Assembly (NCBI RefSeq): GCF_030816155.1
Contig: NZ_JAUSXR010000001.1
Location: 2,170,001 to 2,234,000, forward strand
Source: Arthrobacter woluwensis
Lineage (GTDB): Bacteria > Actinomycetota > Actinomycetes > Actinomycetales > Micrococcaceae
Length of the DNA: 64,000 bases
Reading direction: 5' to 3'
Position numbers and translations under genes: made by a program. This document shows, piece by piece, positions 39,166 to 46,948 of the stretch (position 1 is its first letter; each line of letters starts with the position of its first letter). A model generated the notes under the pieces. It made no database searches and was not told where the DNA came from. It was given only the letters and a program-made list of their open reading frames with translations.

Positions 39166-39210
39166 AAAAGCCCCCGTGCCGGTCCACTCGGGACGGGCAC
39201 AGGGGCTTCC
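39166..39210 (-). terminator. terminator of sigR-rsrA
   Basis: Minus-strand AAGCCCC-rich and GGGGGCTTTT-rich arms (about 39196-39208 and 39168-39180) form an imperfect stem that ends in TTTTCC. It lies about 50 bp after rsrA, beside a 190-bp gap with nothing else visible. Confidence 0.6.
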
Positions 39211-39258
39211 ACGGAATTCAGCTGGCGCCGAGGCTCGGCGCGCCGCGAGGGTCGAAGG

Positions 39259-39510
39259 TCAGCCGCGGGCGGCGTGGATCTTCTCCAGGATGCTCTGCTT
39301 CAGCTGGTCCGGGGCGGCTTCCGTGCAGGAACGCTTCACCATGGACCGGATCATGCATTCGAGGTCGTGCTGCTCCAGGCAGTTGGGGCAGTTCGCCAGG
39401 TGATCCTTGATCTCCTCGACATCGGCGCGGGGCAGCGCGCCGTCGAGGTATTCGTAGATGCGTTCAATACGGGCGTCTTCACAATCGCCCAGGCCTTGGC
39501 AGTCTTTCAT
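39259..39510 (-). CDS. rsrA: mycothiol-system anti-sigma-R factor
   Basis: An 83-residue zinc-binding anti-sigma factor with the ZAS motif HLANCPNC (H37, C41, C44) plus further cysteines C4, C10, C52 and C62. It holds the sigma factor inactive in reducing conditions and releases it when disulphide stress ejects zinc. ATG overlaps the sigma stop as ATGA, so the two are made in a fixed ratio. The length and cysteine pattern fit RsrA/RshA. Confidence 0.94.
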   Translation of the reverse strand: MKDCQGLGDCEDARIERIYEYLDGALPRADVEEIKDHLANCPNCLEQHDLECMIRSMVKRSCTEAAPDQLKQSILEKIHAARG

Positions 39511-40226
39511 TTCGCTTTCTCCACTGGTGCCGTGTCGGCCGCGGTGCGCCGCACGCCGATCCCCCGTTCCGCCGCGTACTCCGCCAGCATCTCGCGGAGC
39601 ATCCGGCGTCCACGGTGCAGGCGGGACATGACCGTCCCGATCGGGGTGTTCATGATTTCTGAGATCTCTTTGTACGCGAAGCCTTCGACGTCCGCGAAGT
39701 ACACCGCCAGCCGGAATTCCTCCGGAATGGACTGCAGGGCCCGCTTGACGTCCGAGTCCGGCAGGTGGTCCAGGGCTTCCGTCTCAGCGGAACGGAGGCC
39801 CGTTGACGTATGGGACTCCGCCCGCGCCAGCTGCCAGTCCTCGATGGTCTCCCCATGGGACTGCAGAGGCTCGCGCTGCCGCTTGCGGTAGAGGTTGATG
39901 TACGTGTTGGTCAGGATGCGGTACAGCCAGGCCTTCAGATTCGTTCCGGGCTTGTACTGGTGGAAGGCCGAGAACGCCTTGGTGTAGGCCTCCTGCACCA
40001 GATCCTCAGCGTCGGCGGGGTTCCTGGCCATGCGCATGGCCGCCGAATACAGCTGGTCCACGTACTGCATGGCGTCCCGCTCGAAACGGGCCCGCCGCTG
40101 GTCGTCGCTCTCGGACGCGACATCCACCGCACTGCTGTCCGAGGCCGACCGCCCCGTTGCTTCTTCGTCCGTCTTCCGGGCCGCTGCGGCTCCGGACCCG
40201 GGGATCTCCGATTCCGTGGTGTTCAT
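39507..40226 (-). CDS. sigR: ECF sigma factor SigR/SigH (thiol-oxidative stress)
   Basis: A 239-residue group 4 sigma factor. Region 2 runs through [35 protein letters not shown], and region 4 through [23 protein letters not shown] with the helix-turn-helix [16 protein letters not shown]. It directs thioredoxin, mycothiol and proteolysis genes. I chose ATG 40226; the open frame extends 33 codons upstream to 40325, which could give a longer isoform as known for Streptomyces SigR. It is co-transcribed with rsrA from a matching SigR-type promoter, which implies autoregulation. The name sigH is used in mycobacteria. Confidence 0.93.
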   Translation of the reverse strand: MNTTESEIPGSGAAAARKTDEEATGRSASDSSAVDVASESDDQRRARFERDAMQYVDQLYSAAMRMARNPADAEDLVQEAYTKAFSAFHQYKPGTNLKAWLYRILTNTYINLYRKRQREPLQSHGETIEDWQLARAESHTSTGLRSAETEALDHLPDSDVKRALQSIPEEFRLAVYFADVEGFAYKEISEIMNTPIGTVMSRLHRGRRMLREMLAEYAAERGIGVRRTAADTAPVEKAK

Positions 40227-40378
40227 CGCGTCCCAGTCTAGCCCCGCGGACAGGGCCGGAACCCGGGAGCCACCGGTCCAGCCCACGGGTGCGGCCGGGC
40301 GATCCAAGACCACGGGCATGGGCACTCCTGAAACATCGTCGGCACGAGGCTTCTCCTCGTGTCATCACTGCTTCGGAC

Positions 40379-40404
40379 AACCGGTTCCGCGGCGCAATTA
40401 TTCC
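40379..40404 (-). promoter_or_regulatory. SigR/SigH-type promoter of sigR
   Basis: Minus-strand GGAAT (40404-40400), an 18-nt spacer, then GTT (40381-40379). This matches the SigR/SigH consensus GGAAT-N18-GTT exactly and sits upstream of sigR. Confidence 0.8.
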
Positions 40405-40490
40405 GCAAAGATGCAAGACTAGAGGTAGTCCGGGCGCTCCTGTCCCGTGACCCACCAGGTGAACCCATCTCTCCAGGAGGTCTCGTGTCC

Positions 40491-40946
40491 ATGGTTCGAA
40501 TCCTTGCCCGTCCGCTCCTCGCCAGCAGCTTCATCGCCGACGGCATCCACAAGATCAAGAAGGCCCAGGATCCCACCGTCCGGCCCGCCGTGCTGGCACG
40601 CCGCGTGGCGGACACCCTGCCGGTCGAGCTCGGGGACGCCTTCCTGAATCGCGCAGCCGGCGGCGCGCAGCTGGGTGCGGGCGCTCTCTTCGCCTTCGGC
40701 AAACTGCCGCGTCTCGCCGCTCTGGTGCTCGCCGCCTCCGCCGCGTGCACCACGGCTCTGGAGTACCGCGCCGCTGACGCGACCACCAAGGAAGGCCGCG
40801 CGGCTCGCCGCAATCAGCTCCTGAAGAACCTCTCGCTCAACGGCGCCGCCCTGCTGGCCATCGTGGACACCGCGGGGAAGCCGAGCCTCGTGTGGCGTGT
40901 GCAGAACCGGCCCGAGGGTGGCGCCGGCGCCTCCAAGGGAGACTGA
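40491..40946 (+). CDS. DoxX family membrane protein
   Basis: A 151-residue protein resembling DoxX. It has the opening pattern ARPLLASSFIADGIHKIKKA and three to four probable membrane segments (about residues 5-22, 55-72, 75-92, 105-122). DoxX-like proteins are linked to thiosulfate oxidation or, in mycobacteria, a membrane complex for oxidant defence. Placement beside sigR suggests stress, but the two are divergent. AGGAGG lies 10 nt before ATG 40491 and 4 nt before in-frame GTG 40485, so the start is uncertain by two codons. aroA follows after 3 bp. Confidence 0.82.
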   Translation: MVRILARPLLASSFIADGIHKIKKAQDPTVRPAVLARRVADTLPVELGDAFLNRAAGGAQLGAGALFAFGKLPRLAALVLAASAACTTALEYRAADATTKEGRAARRNQLLKNLSLNGAALLAIVDTAGKPSLVWRVQNRPEGGAGASKGD

Positions 40947-40949
40947 TTC

Positions 40950-42317
40950 GTGCCGCAGCAAGCCCCTGTCGTCCAGCCCTGGGCGGCGCCCCTGGCCACC
41001 GGTCCGGTCGACGCGACCGTCTCGGTGCCGGGTTCCAAATCCCTGACCAACCGCTACCTCGTGCTCGCCGCACTCGCGGACGGCCCCTCCCGGCTCCGCG
41101 CGCCTCTGCATTCCCGCGACTCGGCGCTGATGATCGCGGCCCTGCGCAGCCTGGGCGCCACCGTGGAGGAGGTCCCCGGGGACGGGTCCTTCGGTCCGGA
41201 TCTGGTCATCACCCCGATCCCCCAGGACGCCCCGGCCTCCGCCGTGAGCGTGGACTGCGGGCTCGCCGGGACAGTCATGCGGTTCGTCCCCCCGCTGGCG
41301 GCCCTGCGCAGGGGTGACACCCACTTCGACGGTGACCCCCACGCCCGTCAGCGCCCCATGGGCGCGATCATCCAGGCACTCGCGGCGCTCGGCATCACCC
41401 TGACGTCCGACGACGGCGGCGCCCCGGCGTCGCTCCCCTTCACCGTGCGCGGCGAAGGCTCCGTCCCCGGCGGCCACGTGATCATCGACGCGAGCGGGAG
41501 CAGCCAGTTCGTCTCGGCCCTCCTCCTGGTCGGCGCCCGCTTCGACGATGGCCTCCACATCGAGCACGCCGGCAAGCCCGTGCCCAGCCTGGACCACATC
41601 CGGATGACCGTCGAAGTCCTCCGGTCCCTGGGTGTCACGGTGGACGACTCCGTGCCGGACCACTGGTTCGTCTCCCCCGGCCCCATCAGCGCCTTCGACG
41701 TCCGGATCGAGCAGGACCTCAGCAACGCCGGTCCGTTCCTCGCAGCGGCGCTCGTCACGGGCGGCACCGTCCGCGTGCCGCATTGGCCCAGCCCCACCAC
41801 GCAGGTGGGCGACCTCTGGCGAGACATCCTCACCCGGATGGGCGCGACCGTGACCCTGGACGGCTCCACCCTCGTGGTGCAGGGCGGGTCCCGGATCCTG
41901 GGCGGCGACTTCGCCGACACGAGCGAACTGGCTCCGACGGTCGCAGCGCTGTGCGCCCTGGCCGACTCGCCGTCGCGCCTGAGCGGCATCGCTCATCTGC
42001 GCGGTCACGAGACCAACCGGCTCGAGGCCCTCGTCACCGAGATCCGCCGGATGGGTGGCGACGCGGAGGAGACCGCCGACGGCCTGATCATCCGGCCCGT
42101 CCCTCTGCACGGCGCCGTCCTGGACAGTTATGCAGACCATCGCATGGCCACCGCGGGCGCCATCTGGGGTCTGGCCGTGCCGGGGACGTTCGTGGAGGAC
42201 ATCGCCACCACCGCCAAGACCATGCCCGATTTCCCCGCACTCTGGACGGCCATGCTGGACGGACGCGCAGGGGACACGGAGCAGATCTCGCCCGCCGGCA
42301 CTCAGGCTGGCTCCTGA
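40950..42317 (+). CDS. aroA: 3-phosphoshikimate 1-carboxyvinyltransferase (EPSP synthase)
   Basis: A 455-residue enzyme of the shikimate pathway. It joins shikimate-3-phosphate and phosphoenolpyruvate. The landmarks are VPGSKSLTNRYL, the PEP-loop CGLAGTVMRFVPPL, RPMGAIIQAL, the central DSVPDHW region, and DSYADHRMATAGA near the C-terminus. The PEP loop has the form usual in Actinobacteria (RF where E. coli has RP). It has a GTG start 3 bp after the DoxX-like stop. rsgA begins one base after its stop. Confidence 0.96.
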   Translation: MPQQAPVVQPWAAPLATGPVDATVSVPGSKSLTNRYLVLAALADGPSRLRAPLHSRDSALMIAALRSLGATVEEVPGDGSFGPDLVITPIPQDAPASAVSVDCGLAGTVMRFVPPLAALRRGDTHFDGDPHARQRPMGAIIQALAALGITLTSDDGGAPASLPFTVRGEGSVPGGHVIIDASGSSQFVSALLLVGARFDDGLHIEHAGKPVPSLDHIRMTVEVLRSLGVTVDDSVPDHWFVSPGPISAFDVRIEQDLSNAGPFLAAALVTGGTVRVPHWPSPTTQVGDLWRDILTRMGATVTLDGSTLVVQGGSRILGGDFADTSELAPTVAALCALADSPSRLSGIAHLRGHETNRLEALVTEIRRMGGDAEETADGLIIRPVPLHGAVLDSYADHRMATAGAIWGLAVPGTFVEDIATTAKTMPDFPALWTAMLDGRAGDTEQISPAGTQAGS

Positions 42318-42318
42318 C

Positions 42319-43443
42319 GTGGGGCAGGGTCAGTCCGGTCGTTCCCTGTCCTCCTGGGATGAATCCGATGTCCGGCTCCGGCCGAGCAAACGAGGGTCCC
42401 GGCCCCGCACGAAAGACCGCCCGAGCCACTCGGATGCGGTGATCGGGCGCATCATCACCGTGGACCGCGGACGCTACACCGCCGTCCTGGACGAGGGGAC
42501 GCCGCAGGAGCGGACGGTGATCGCGGCGCGGGCGAAGGAGCTCCGGCGCAACCCGGTCGTGGTCGGCGACTTCGTGGCCCTCGTGGGCGACGTCTCCGGA
42601 GATCCCGACACGCTGGCCCGGCTGGTCCGCATCGAACCCCGCAAGACGCTTCTGCGGCGCAGCGCGGACGACACCGACCCGGTGGAGCGCGTCGTCGTCG
42701 CCAACGCGGACAAGCTCGTGGTCGTGGTCGCGGCCGCGAACCCCGAGCCCCGCACCGGCTTCATCGACCGCGCCCTCGTGGCCGCGTACGACGCCGGGAT
42801 CGAGCCGATCCTGCTCATCACCAAGGCCGACGTGAAGGACCCCGCCGAGCTGCTGGCGAACTACCAGGCCCTGGATCTCAAAGTCATCATCAGCCGCACC
42901 ACGGAGGCGGGAGCCAGCGGGATCGACGCCCGGAGCGCCGACGGCGGTTCCGCCTCCCTGCTGGGCACCGCCGTCGAGGAACTGCGGGAGGAGCTCGACG
43001 GCTCCGTCAGCGTCCTCCTGGGGCACTCCGGCGTCGGCAAGTCGACCATGGTCAACGCCCTGACGGGATCCGAACGGGCCACCGGACAGGTCAACGCCGT
43101 CACCGGCCGCGGACGCCACACGTCCAGCTCCGCCCTGGCACTCCAGATGCCGGGGGCGCGGCCCGGAACGTGGATCGTGGACACTCCCGGCGTCCGGTCC
43201 TTCGGCCTCGCCCTGGTCGATCCCGAACGCATCCTGCAGGCGTTCCCGGATCTGGCGCCCGGCACCGAGGCCTGCGAGCGCGGCTGCAAGCACGGCGCGC
43301 AGGCGATCGGCTGCGGCCTGGATGCCTGGGTGGCCGAGGGACACGCCGGGCCCGCCGGAGCCTCGCGGCTGGAGTCGCTGCGCCGGGTGCTGGACGCCGG
43401 AACGCAGGAGGAACGCGAGGCCAAGGAGCTCGGCACTCCCTGA
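42319..43443 (+). CDS. rsgA: ribosome small subunit-dependent GTPase A
   Basis: A 374-residue circularly permuted GTPase that checks late 30S assembly. An OB domain (VIGRIITVDRGRYTAVLDEG to VVVGDFVALVGD) leads. The G4 motif TKAD precedes G1 GHSGVGKST and G3 DTPGVRSFG, the permuted order. The zinc finger is CERGCKHGAQAIGC. GTG 42319 begins one base after the aroA stop, giving a 45-residue basic N-terminal tail (RLRPSKRGSRPRTKDR). It is in the aroA operon. Confidence 0.94.
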   Translation: MGQGQSGRSLSSWDESDVRLRPSKRGSRPRTKDRPSHSDAVIGRIITVDRGRYTAVLDEGTPQERTVIAARAKELRRNPVVVGDFVALVGDVSGDPDTLARLVRIEPRKTLLRRSADDTDPVERVVVANADKLVVVVAAANPEPRTGFIDRALVAAYDAGIEPILLITKADVKDPAELLANYQALDLKVIISRTTEAGASGIDARSADGGSASLLGTAVEELREELDGSVSVLLGHSGVGKSTMVNALTGSERATGQVNAVTGRGRHTSSSALALQMPGARPGTWIVDTPGVRSFGLALVDPERILQAFPDLAPGTEACERGCKHGAQAIGCGLDAWVAEGHAGPAGASRLESLRRVLDAGTQEEREAKELGTP

Positions 43444-43494
43444 CGGCGCGGTCACGTCCACGCCCCGGATGAGCTGGGATGCGTGCTTTGTGGG

Positions 43495-43500
43495 TACGGT
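43495..43500 (+). promoter_or_regulatory. -10 element of hisN (leaderless)
   Basis: TACGGT lies 7 nt before ATG 43508. It favours that ATG over the next codon, also ATG. Confidence 0.45.
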
Positions 43501-43507
43501 TTAACCC

Positions 43508-44329
43508 ATGATGGACTCCTCCCAGAACTACACCGATGACCTCCGGCTTGCCCATGTCATGGCGGACCAGGTGGATGCCCAGACCATGGCGCGCTTCAAA
43601 GCCCAGGATCTGAAGGTCGAGACCAAGCCGGATCTGACACCGGTGAGCGATGCGGACCGGAGCGCCGAGGAGTACATCCGCGCCCAGCTGTCCCGGGCCC
43701 GGCCTCGGGACTCCGTCATCGGCGAGGAGTTCGGCACCACGGGCCACTCCTCCCGCCGCTGGGTCATCGATCCGATCGACGGCACCAAGAACTTCGTGCG
43801 CGGCGTGCCCGTCTGGGCCACGCTGATCGCCCTCATCGAGGACGATCAGGTGGTGGTCGGCGTCGTCAGCGCCCCCGCCCTGGGCCGCCGCTGGTGGGCC
43901 TCCAAGGGCCATGGCGCCTACACGGGCCGTTCCCTCGCCTCGGCCACCCGGCTGAAGGTGTCCGACGTCCACCGCCTCGAGGACGCCTCCCTCTCCTACT
44001 CCAGCCTGGGCGGCTGGAAGGAACTCGGCCTGCGGGACGAGTTCCTCGACCTCCACGACACGGTCTGGCGCACCCGCGCCTACGGCGACTTCTGGTCCTA
44101 CTGCCTCCTGGCCGAAGGCGCCGTGGACCTCGCCTGCGAGCCGGAGCTGAACCTCTACGACATGGCGGCGCTCGTGCCGATCGTCACCGAGGCCGGTGGC
44201 CGCTTCACCTCGCTCGACGGGCAGGACGGCCCGTTCGGCGGCAACGCGGTGGCCAGCAACGGCATCCTGCATTCAGAGTTCCTCCGGAGGCTCAATCCCG
44301 GGCTGGACGATCTGCTGCAGGCCCCCTGA
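43508..44329 (+). CDS. hisN: histidinol-phosphatase (inositol monophosphatase family)
   Basis: A 273-residue magnesium-dependent phosphatase. Metal-site motifs are GEEFG (residues 78-82), [12 protein letters not shown] and [16 protein letters not shown]. The RGVPVW-A sequence after the DPIDGT block resembles the actinobacterial HisN subfamily that makes histidinol from histidinol phosphate. A generic inositol-monophosphatase role cannot be excluded from motifs. It is followed by a strong UUCG-loop terminator. The rsgA operon ends 64 bp upstream. Confidence 0.88.
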   Translation: MMDSSQNYTDDLRLAHVMADQVDAQTMARFKAQDLKVETKPDLTPVSDADRSAEEYIRAQLSRARPRDSVIGEEFGTTGHSSRRWVIDPIDGTKNFVRGVPVWATLIALIEDDQVVVGVVSAPALGRRWWASKGHGAYTGRSLASATRLKVSDVHRLEDASLSYSSLGGWKELGLRDEFLDLHDTVWRTRAYGDFWSYCLLAEGAVDLACEPELNLYDMAALVPIVTEAGGRFTSLDGQDGPFGGNAVASNGILHSEFLRRLNPGLDDLLQAP

Positions 44330-44354
44330 GCAGGTCATATTCCACGTAATATTG

Positions 44355-44390
44355 GCGGCGCGTTCCTTCGGGGACGCGCCGCTGTTTTAC
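44355..44390 (+). terminator. hisN terminator
   Basis: GCGGCGCGTTCC (44355-44366) and GGGACGCGCCGC (44371-44382), one G-U pair, enclose a TTCG tetraloop, then TGTTTTAC follows. A textbook intrinsic terminator. Confidence 0.9.
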
Positions 44391-44401
44391 TCTCGTAATC
44401 A

Positions 44402-44514
44402 GGTCACGAGTGCCAGCGCAAAACCCCGGTTTGCTGGCCGGCAACCCTCCAGACGCGGTGGGGTGCCCCGGGTGACGACCAGGCCGGCCACAGAAAGTGG
44501 TGCGGCAAGCGCGG
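44402..44514 (+). promoter_or_regulatory. SAM-IV riboswitch
   Basis: The segment has the SAM-IV core in order: GGTCACGAGTGCCAGC, a hairpin with CCCC in the loop, GCTGGCCGGCAACCCTCC, CGCGGTGGGGTGCCCCGGG and TGACGACC, then the extra stem and pseudoknot region GCGGCAAGCGCGG. This class binds S-adenosylmethionine and turns off sulfur genes in Actinobacteria. It lies 42 nt upstream of a class V aminotransferase. Identified from the recalled consensus, not a covariance search. Confidence 0.9.
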
Positions 44515-44555
44515 TGCCCGCCTGTGCGGGCCCCTCCACGATGCAGAGGTCCAGC

Positions 44556-45965
44556 ATGTCCGTCAACACCCTCGCCCCCCGCTCCACCGCCGCCGGAACC
44601 GGTCGCGCCCACGCGCCGTCGTTGGCCGCCAATCCGTTCGCCGCGGTCACCGGCGCGGAGATCCAGGCCCCGCTCATCCAGGGCGGCACGGCCCGGTACG
44701 CCAATCTCGACTACGGCGCCTCCGCCCCCGCGCTCAGCGTGGTCTCGGCCTACCTGAACGAGATCCTGCCGTACTACGCGAGCGTGCACCGCGGCGCCGG
44801 CTACGCCTCGCAGATCAGCACCTCGGTGTACGAGAATGCCCGGGAGATCGTGCGCGACTTCGTGGGCGGACGTCCGGATGACCTGGTGATCTTCACGCGC
44901 AACACCACCGATTCGCTGAACGTGCTGGCGGGCTGCCTCCCCCAGCGCCAGGGCGAACAGGCCGGCGACGTGCTCTACCTGGACATCGAGCACCACGCCA
45001 ATCTGCTCCCCTGGCAGCGGGTCGGTCACCGGAGCCTCGTGGCGCGGGAGACCATCGCGGCCACCGTGGAGGCCCTCCGGGAGGAGCTCGAAGCCGGCGG
45101 TGTCGCCCTCCTGGCCGTGACGGGCGCTTCCAATGTCACCGGTGAGATCCTGCCGATCGCCGAGCTCGCCGCCTTGGCGCACGAGTACGGCGCCCGGATC
45201 GTCGTGGATGCCGCCCAGCTGGCGCCGCACCGCCGGATCGACATCACCGCGCTCGACGTCGACTTCCTCGCCTTCTCCGGCCACAAGCTGTACGCGCCGT
45301 TCGGCGCCGGAGTCCTGGTGGGCCGTGCCGATTGGCTCGACGCCGGGACTCCCCACCTGCTCGGCGGCGGCGCCGTGCGGGAGGCCCGCCTCGATTCGGT
45401 CGTCTGGACCACCGGACCGGCCCGGCATGAGGGCGGCTCCCCGAACGTCCTCGGCGCGGCCACCCTGGCCCGGGCGACCCAGGTCCTGGCATCCCTCGAC
45501 CACGACTCGTGGCAGCAGCACGAGGCGGACATCCGCCGCCACCTGGAGGACGGTCTCGCCGCCCTGGACGGCGTCACCGTGCACCGCATCTTCAGCGATT
45601 CCACCGACTCGATCGGCGTGGTGAACTTCTCCGTGGAGGGTTACGACGCCGGCCTCGTGGCTGCTTACCTCTCCGCCGAGCACGGGGTGGGACTCCGGGA
45701 CGGCAAGTTCTGCGCCCACCCGCTGCTCAAGCGGCTGGGCCTGCCCGCCGGATCGCTCCGGGCCAGCTTCGGTCTGGGGTCGCGGCTCGAGGACGCCGAG
45801 TGCCTCATCGAGGGGATCCGGCAGCTGCGCGAACGCGGTCTCGGCTGGGACTACGTGGTCGACGCCGGACGCTGGGTTCCCGCGAACGATCAGCGCAGCT
45901 ACCCGCACTGGGCGCCGAACACCCCCGGCACGGCGGGCGCCGCGCCCTGCACCACCACGGACTGA
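44556..45965 (+). CDS. class V aminotransferase (cysteine desulfurase-like)
   Basis: A 469-residue fold-type I PLP enzyme. Key motifs are NTTDSLNVLAG, DIEHHANLLPWQR, VVDAAQLAPHRRID (PLP aspartate and the following histidine) and the PLP lysine in FSGHKLYAPFGAGVLVG. The C-terminal pattern GLRDGKFCAHPLLKRLG carries a conserved cysteine, as in the sulfur-transferring branch. ATG 44556 has AGAGG 6 nt upstream. A SAM-IV riboswitch controls it, placing it in methionine/cysteine supply. Whether it is a desulfurase, a cysteine lyase or an aminotransferase is unsettled. Confidence 0.88.
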   Translation: MSVNTLAPRSTAAGTGRAHAPSLAANPFAAVTGAEIQAPLIQGGTARYANLDYGASAPALSVVSAYLNEILPYYASVHRGAGYASQISTSVYENAREIVRDFVGGRPDDLVIFTRNTTDSLNVLAGCLPQRQGEQAGDVLYLDIEHHANLLPWQRVGHRSLVARETIAATVEALREELEAGGVALLAVTGASNVTGEILPIAELAALAHEYGARIVVDAAQLAPHRRIDITALDVDFLAFSGHKLYAPFGAGVLVGRADWLDAGTPHLLGGGAVREARLDSVVWTTGPARHEGGSPNVLGAATLARATQVLASLDHDSWQQHEADIRRHLEDGLAALDGVTVHRIFSDSTDSIGVVNFSVEGYDAGLVAAYLSAEHGVGLRDGKFCAHPLLKRLGLPAGSLRASFGLGSRLEDAECLIEGIRQLRERGLGWDYVVDAGRWVPANDQRSYPHWAPNTPGTAGAAPCTTTD

Positions 45966-45986
45966 TCCTCTGACGCAGCACGTCCG

Positions 45987-46030
45987 GTCGCACAGGGGCC
46001 GGCGCGTCCGCCCCCTGTGCGACCCTTAAA
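45987..46030 (+). terminator. terminator after the aminotransferase
   Basis: GTCGCACAGGGGC (45987-45999) pairs with 46011-46023 across an 11-nt loop, followed by CCTTAAAC. Confidence 0.75.
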
Positions 46031-46084
46031 CGGCAAGCCGCCCCGCGCTCCGCGGGCGGATCCCGTCATCGTCCAGGAGTCAGC

Positions 46085-46861
46085 ATGTCAGCCCGTCACG
46101 TGTCGCCGCCCGGTGGTCCCCGCATGGACACCACCACCCGCCGGGAGATGGGCCGCGCGTTCGAACAGGGCGGGGAGCACTACGCTCAGGTCCGGCCTTC
46201 GTATCCGGCGGAGTCAGCTGCATGGTGCGTGCCGGACGGCGCGCGATCGGCCGTGGACCTGGGAGCGGGCACCGGCAAATACACCGCGCTGCTCGTGGAT
46301 CTCGGCCTGGACGTGACGGCCGTGGAGCCCTCCGCCGACATGCTGGCCCAGCTGCATGCGGAACTCCCCGGCGTCGCGACCGTTCAGGGAACGGCGGAGG
46401 CCACGGGGCTTCGTGCGGAGAGCGCCGATCTGATCGCGGTGGCCCAGGCCTGGCACTGGTTCGATCCTCTCGCCGCGAGCGCGGAGGCCCTCCGGGTCCT
46501 GCGGCCGGGCGGGACCCTCGCACTGATCTGGAACCAGCTGGACACGTCCGTCCCGTGGGTGCACCGGCTGTCCCGCATCATGCACGCCGGTGACGTCATC
46601 AAGCCGCACTTCGTGCCCGCCGTCGGGCCCGGCTTCACCGAGCTCCAGGCCGCGGTGATCCCGTGGCAGGACCGGGTGACGCCGGAGGATCTCCTGGAGC
46701 TGACCAAATCCCGGAGCTACTACCTGCGGGCGTCCGCCCCCACCCGGGAGAAGGTCCTCAGCAACCTCGAGTGGTACCTCTGCGAGCATCTCGGACATCG
46801 CCCCGGGGAGATCCTCACCCTCCCCTACCGCTGCTACGCGTGGAAGACCACGCGGCGCTGA
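46085..46861 (+). CDS. class I SAM-dependent methyltransferase
   Basis: A 258-residue methyltransferase of the Methyltransf_11 type. The SAM-binding motif I is VDLGAGTGKYTALLVDLG (residues about 57-74), then VTAVEPSADML, the post-II segment AQAWHWFDP, and RVLRPGGTLALIWNQ. The AQAWHW pattern is typical of a broad actinobacterial group with unassigned small-molecule substrates. An AGGAG site precedes the ATG. The next gene, mntH, starts 87 bp later behind its own operator. Confidence 0.9.
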   Translation: MSARHVSPPGGPRMDTTTRREMGRAFEQGGEHYAQVRPSYPAESAAWCVPDGARSAVDLGAGTGKYTALLVDLGLDVTAVEPSADMLAQLHAELPGVATVQGTAEATGLRAESADLIAVAQAWHWFDPLAASAEALRVLRPGGTLALIWNQLDTSVPWVHRLSRIMHAGDVIKPHFVPAVGPGFTELQAAVIPWQDRVTPEDLLELTKSRSYYLRASAPTREKVLSNLEWYLCEHLGHRPGEILTLPYRCYAWKTTRR

Positions 46862-46899
46862 CGGTCACACTTGCGCCGAGAGGTCTCCGAGCCTAGAGT

Positions 46900-46938
46900 T
46901 TTAGGCAAGCCGAAATTACCTGGTTCGGCTCGCCTAAA
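46900..46938 (+). promoter_or_regulatory. candidate MntR operator upstream of mntH
   Basis: TTTAGGCAAGCCGAA (46900-46914) and TTCGGCTCGCCTAAA (46924-46938) form a 15-bp inverted repeat with one mismatch and a 9-nt spacer. Each arm is itself a short dyad of the DtxR/MntR type (TTTAGGC-NN-GCC). The right arm touches the mntH ribosome site. Confidence 0.7.
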
Positions 46939-46948
46939 GGAGGATGAG

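Noticed and set aside
41250..41310. Glyphosate-resistance change in AroA (no Pro at the E. coli P101 position)
   Set aside because: The GLAGTV(M/L)RF form is, as I recall it, normal for actinobacterial AroA and is not evidence of selection.
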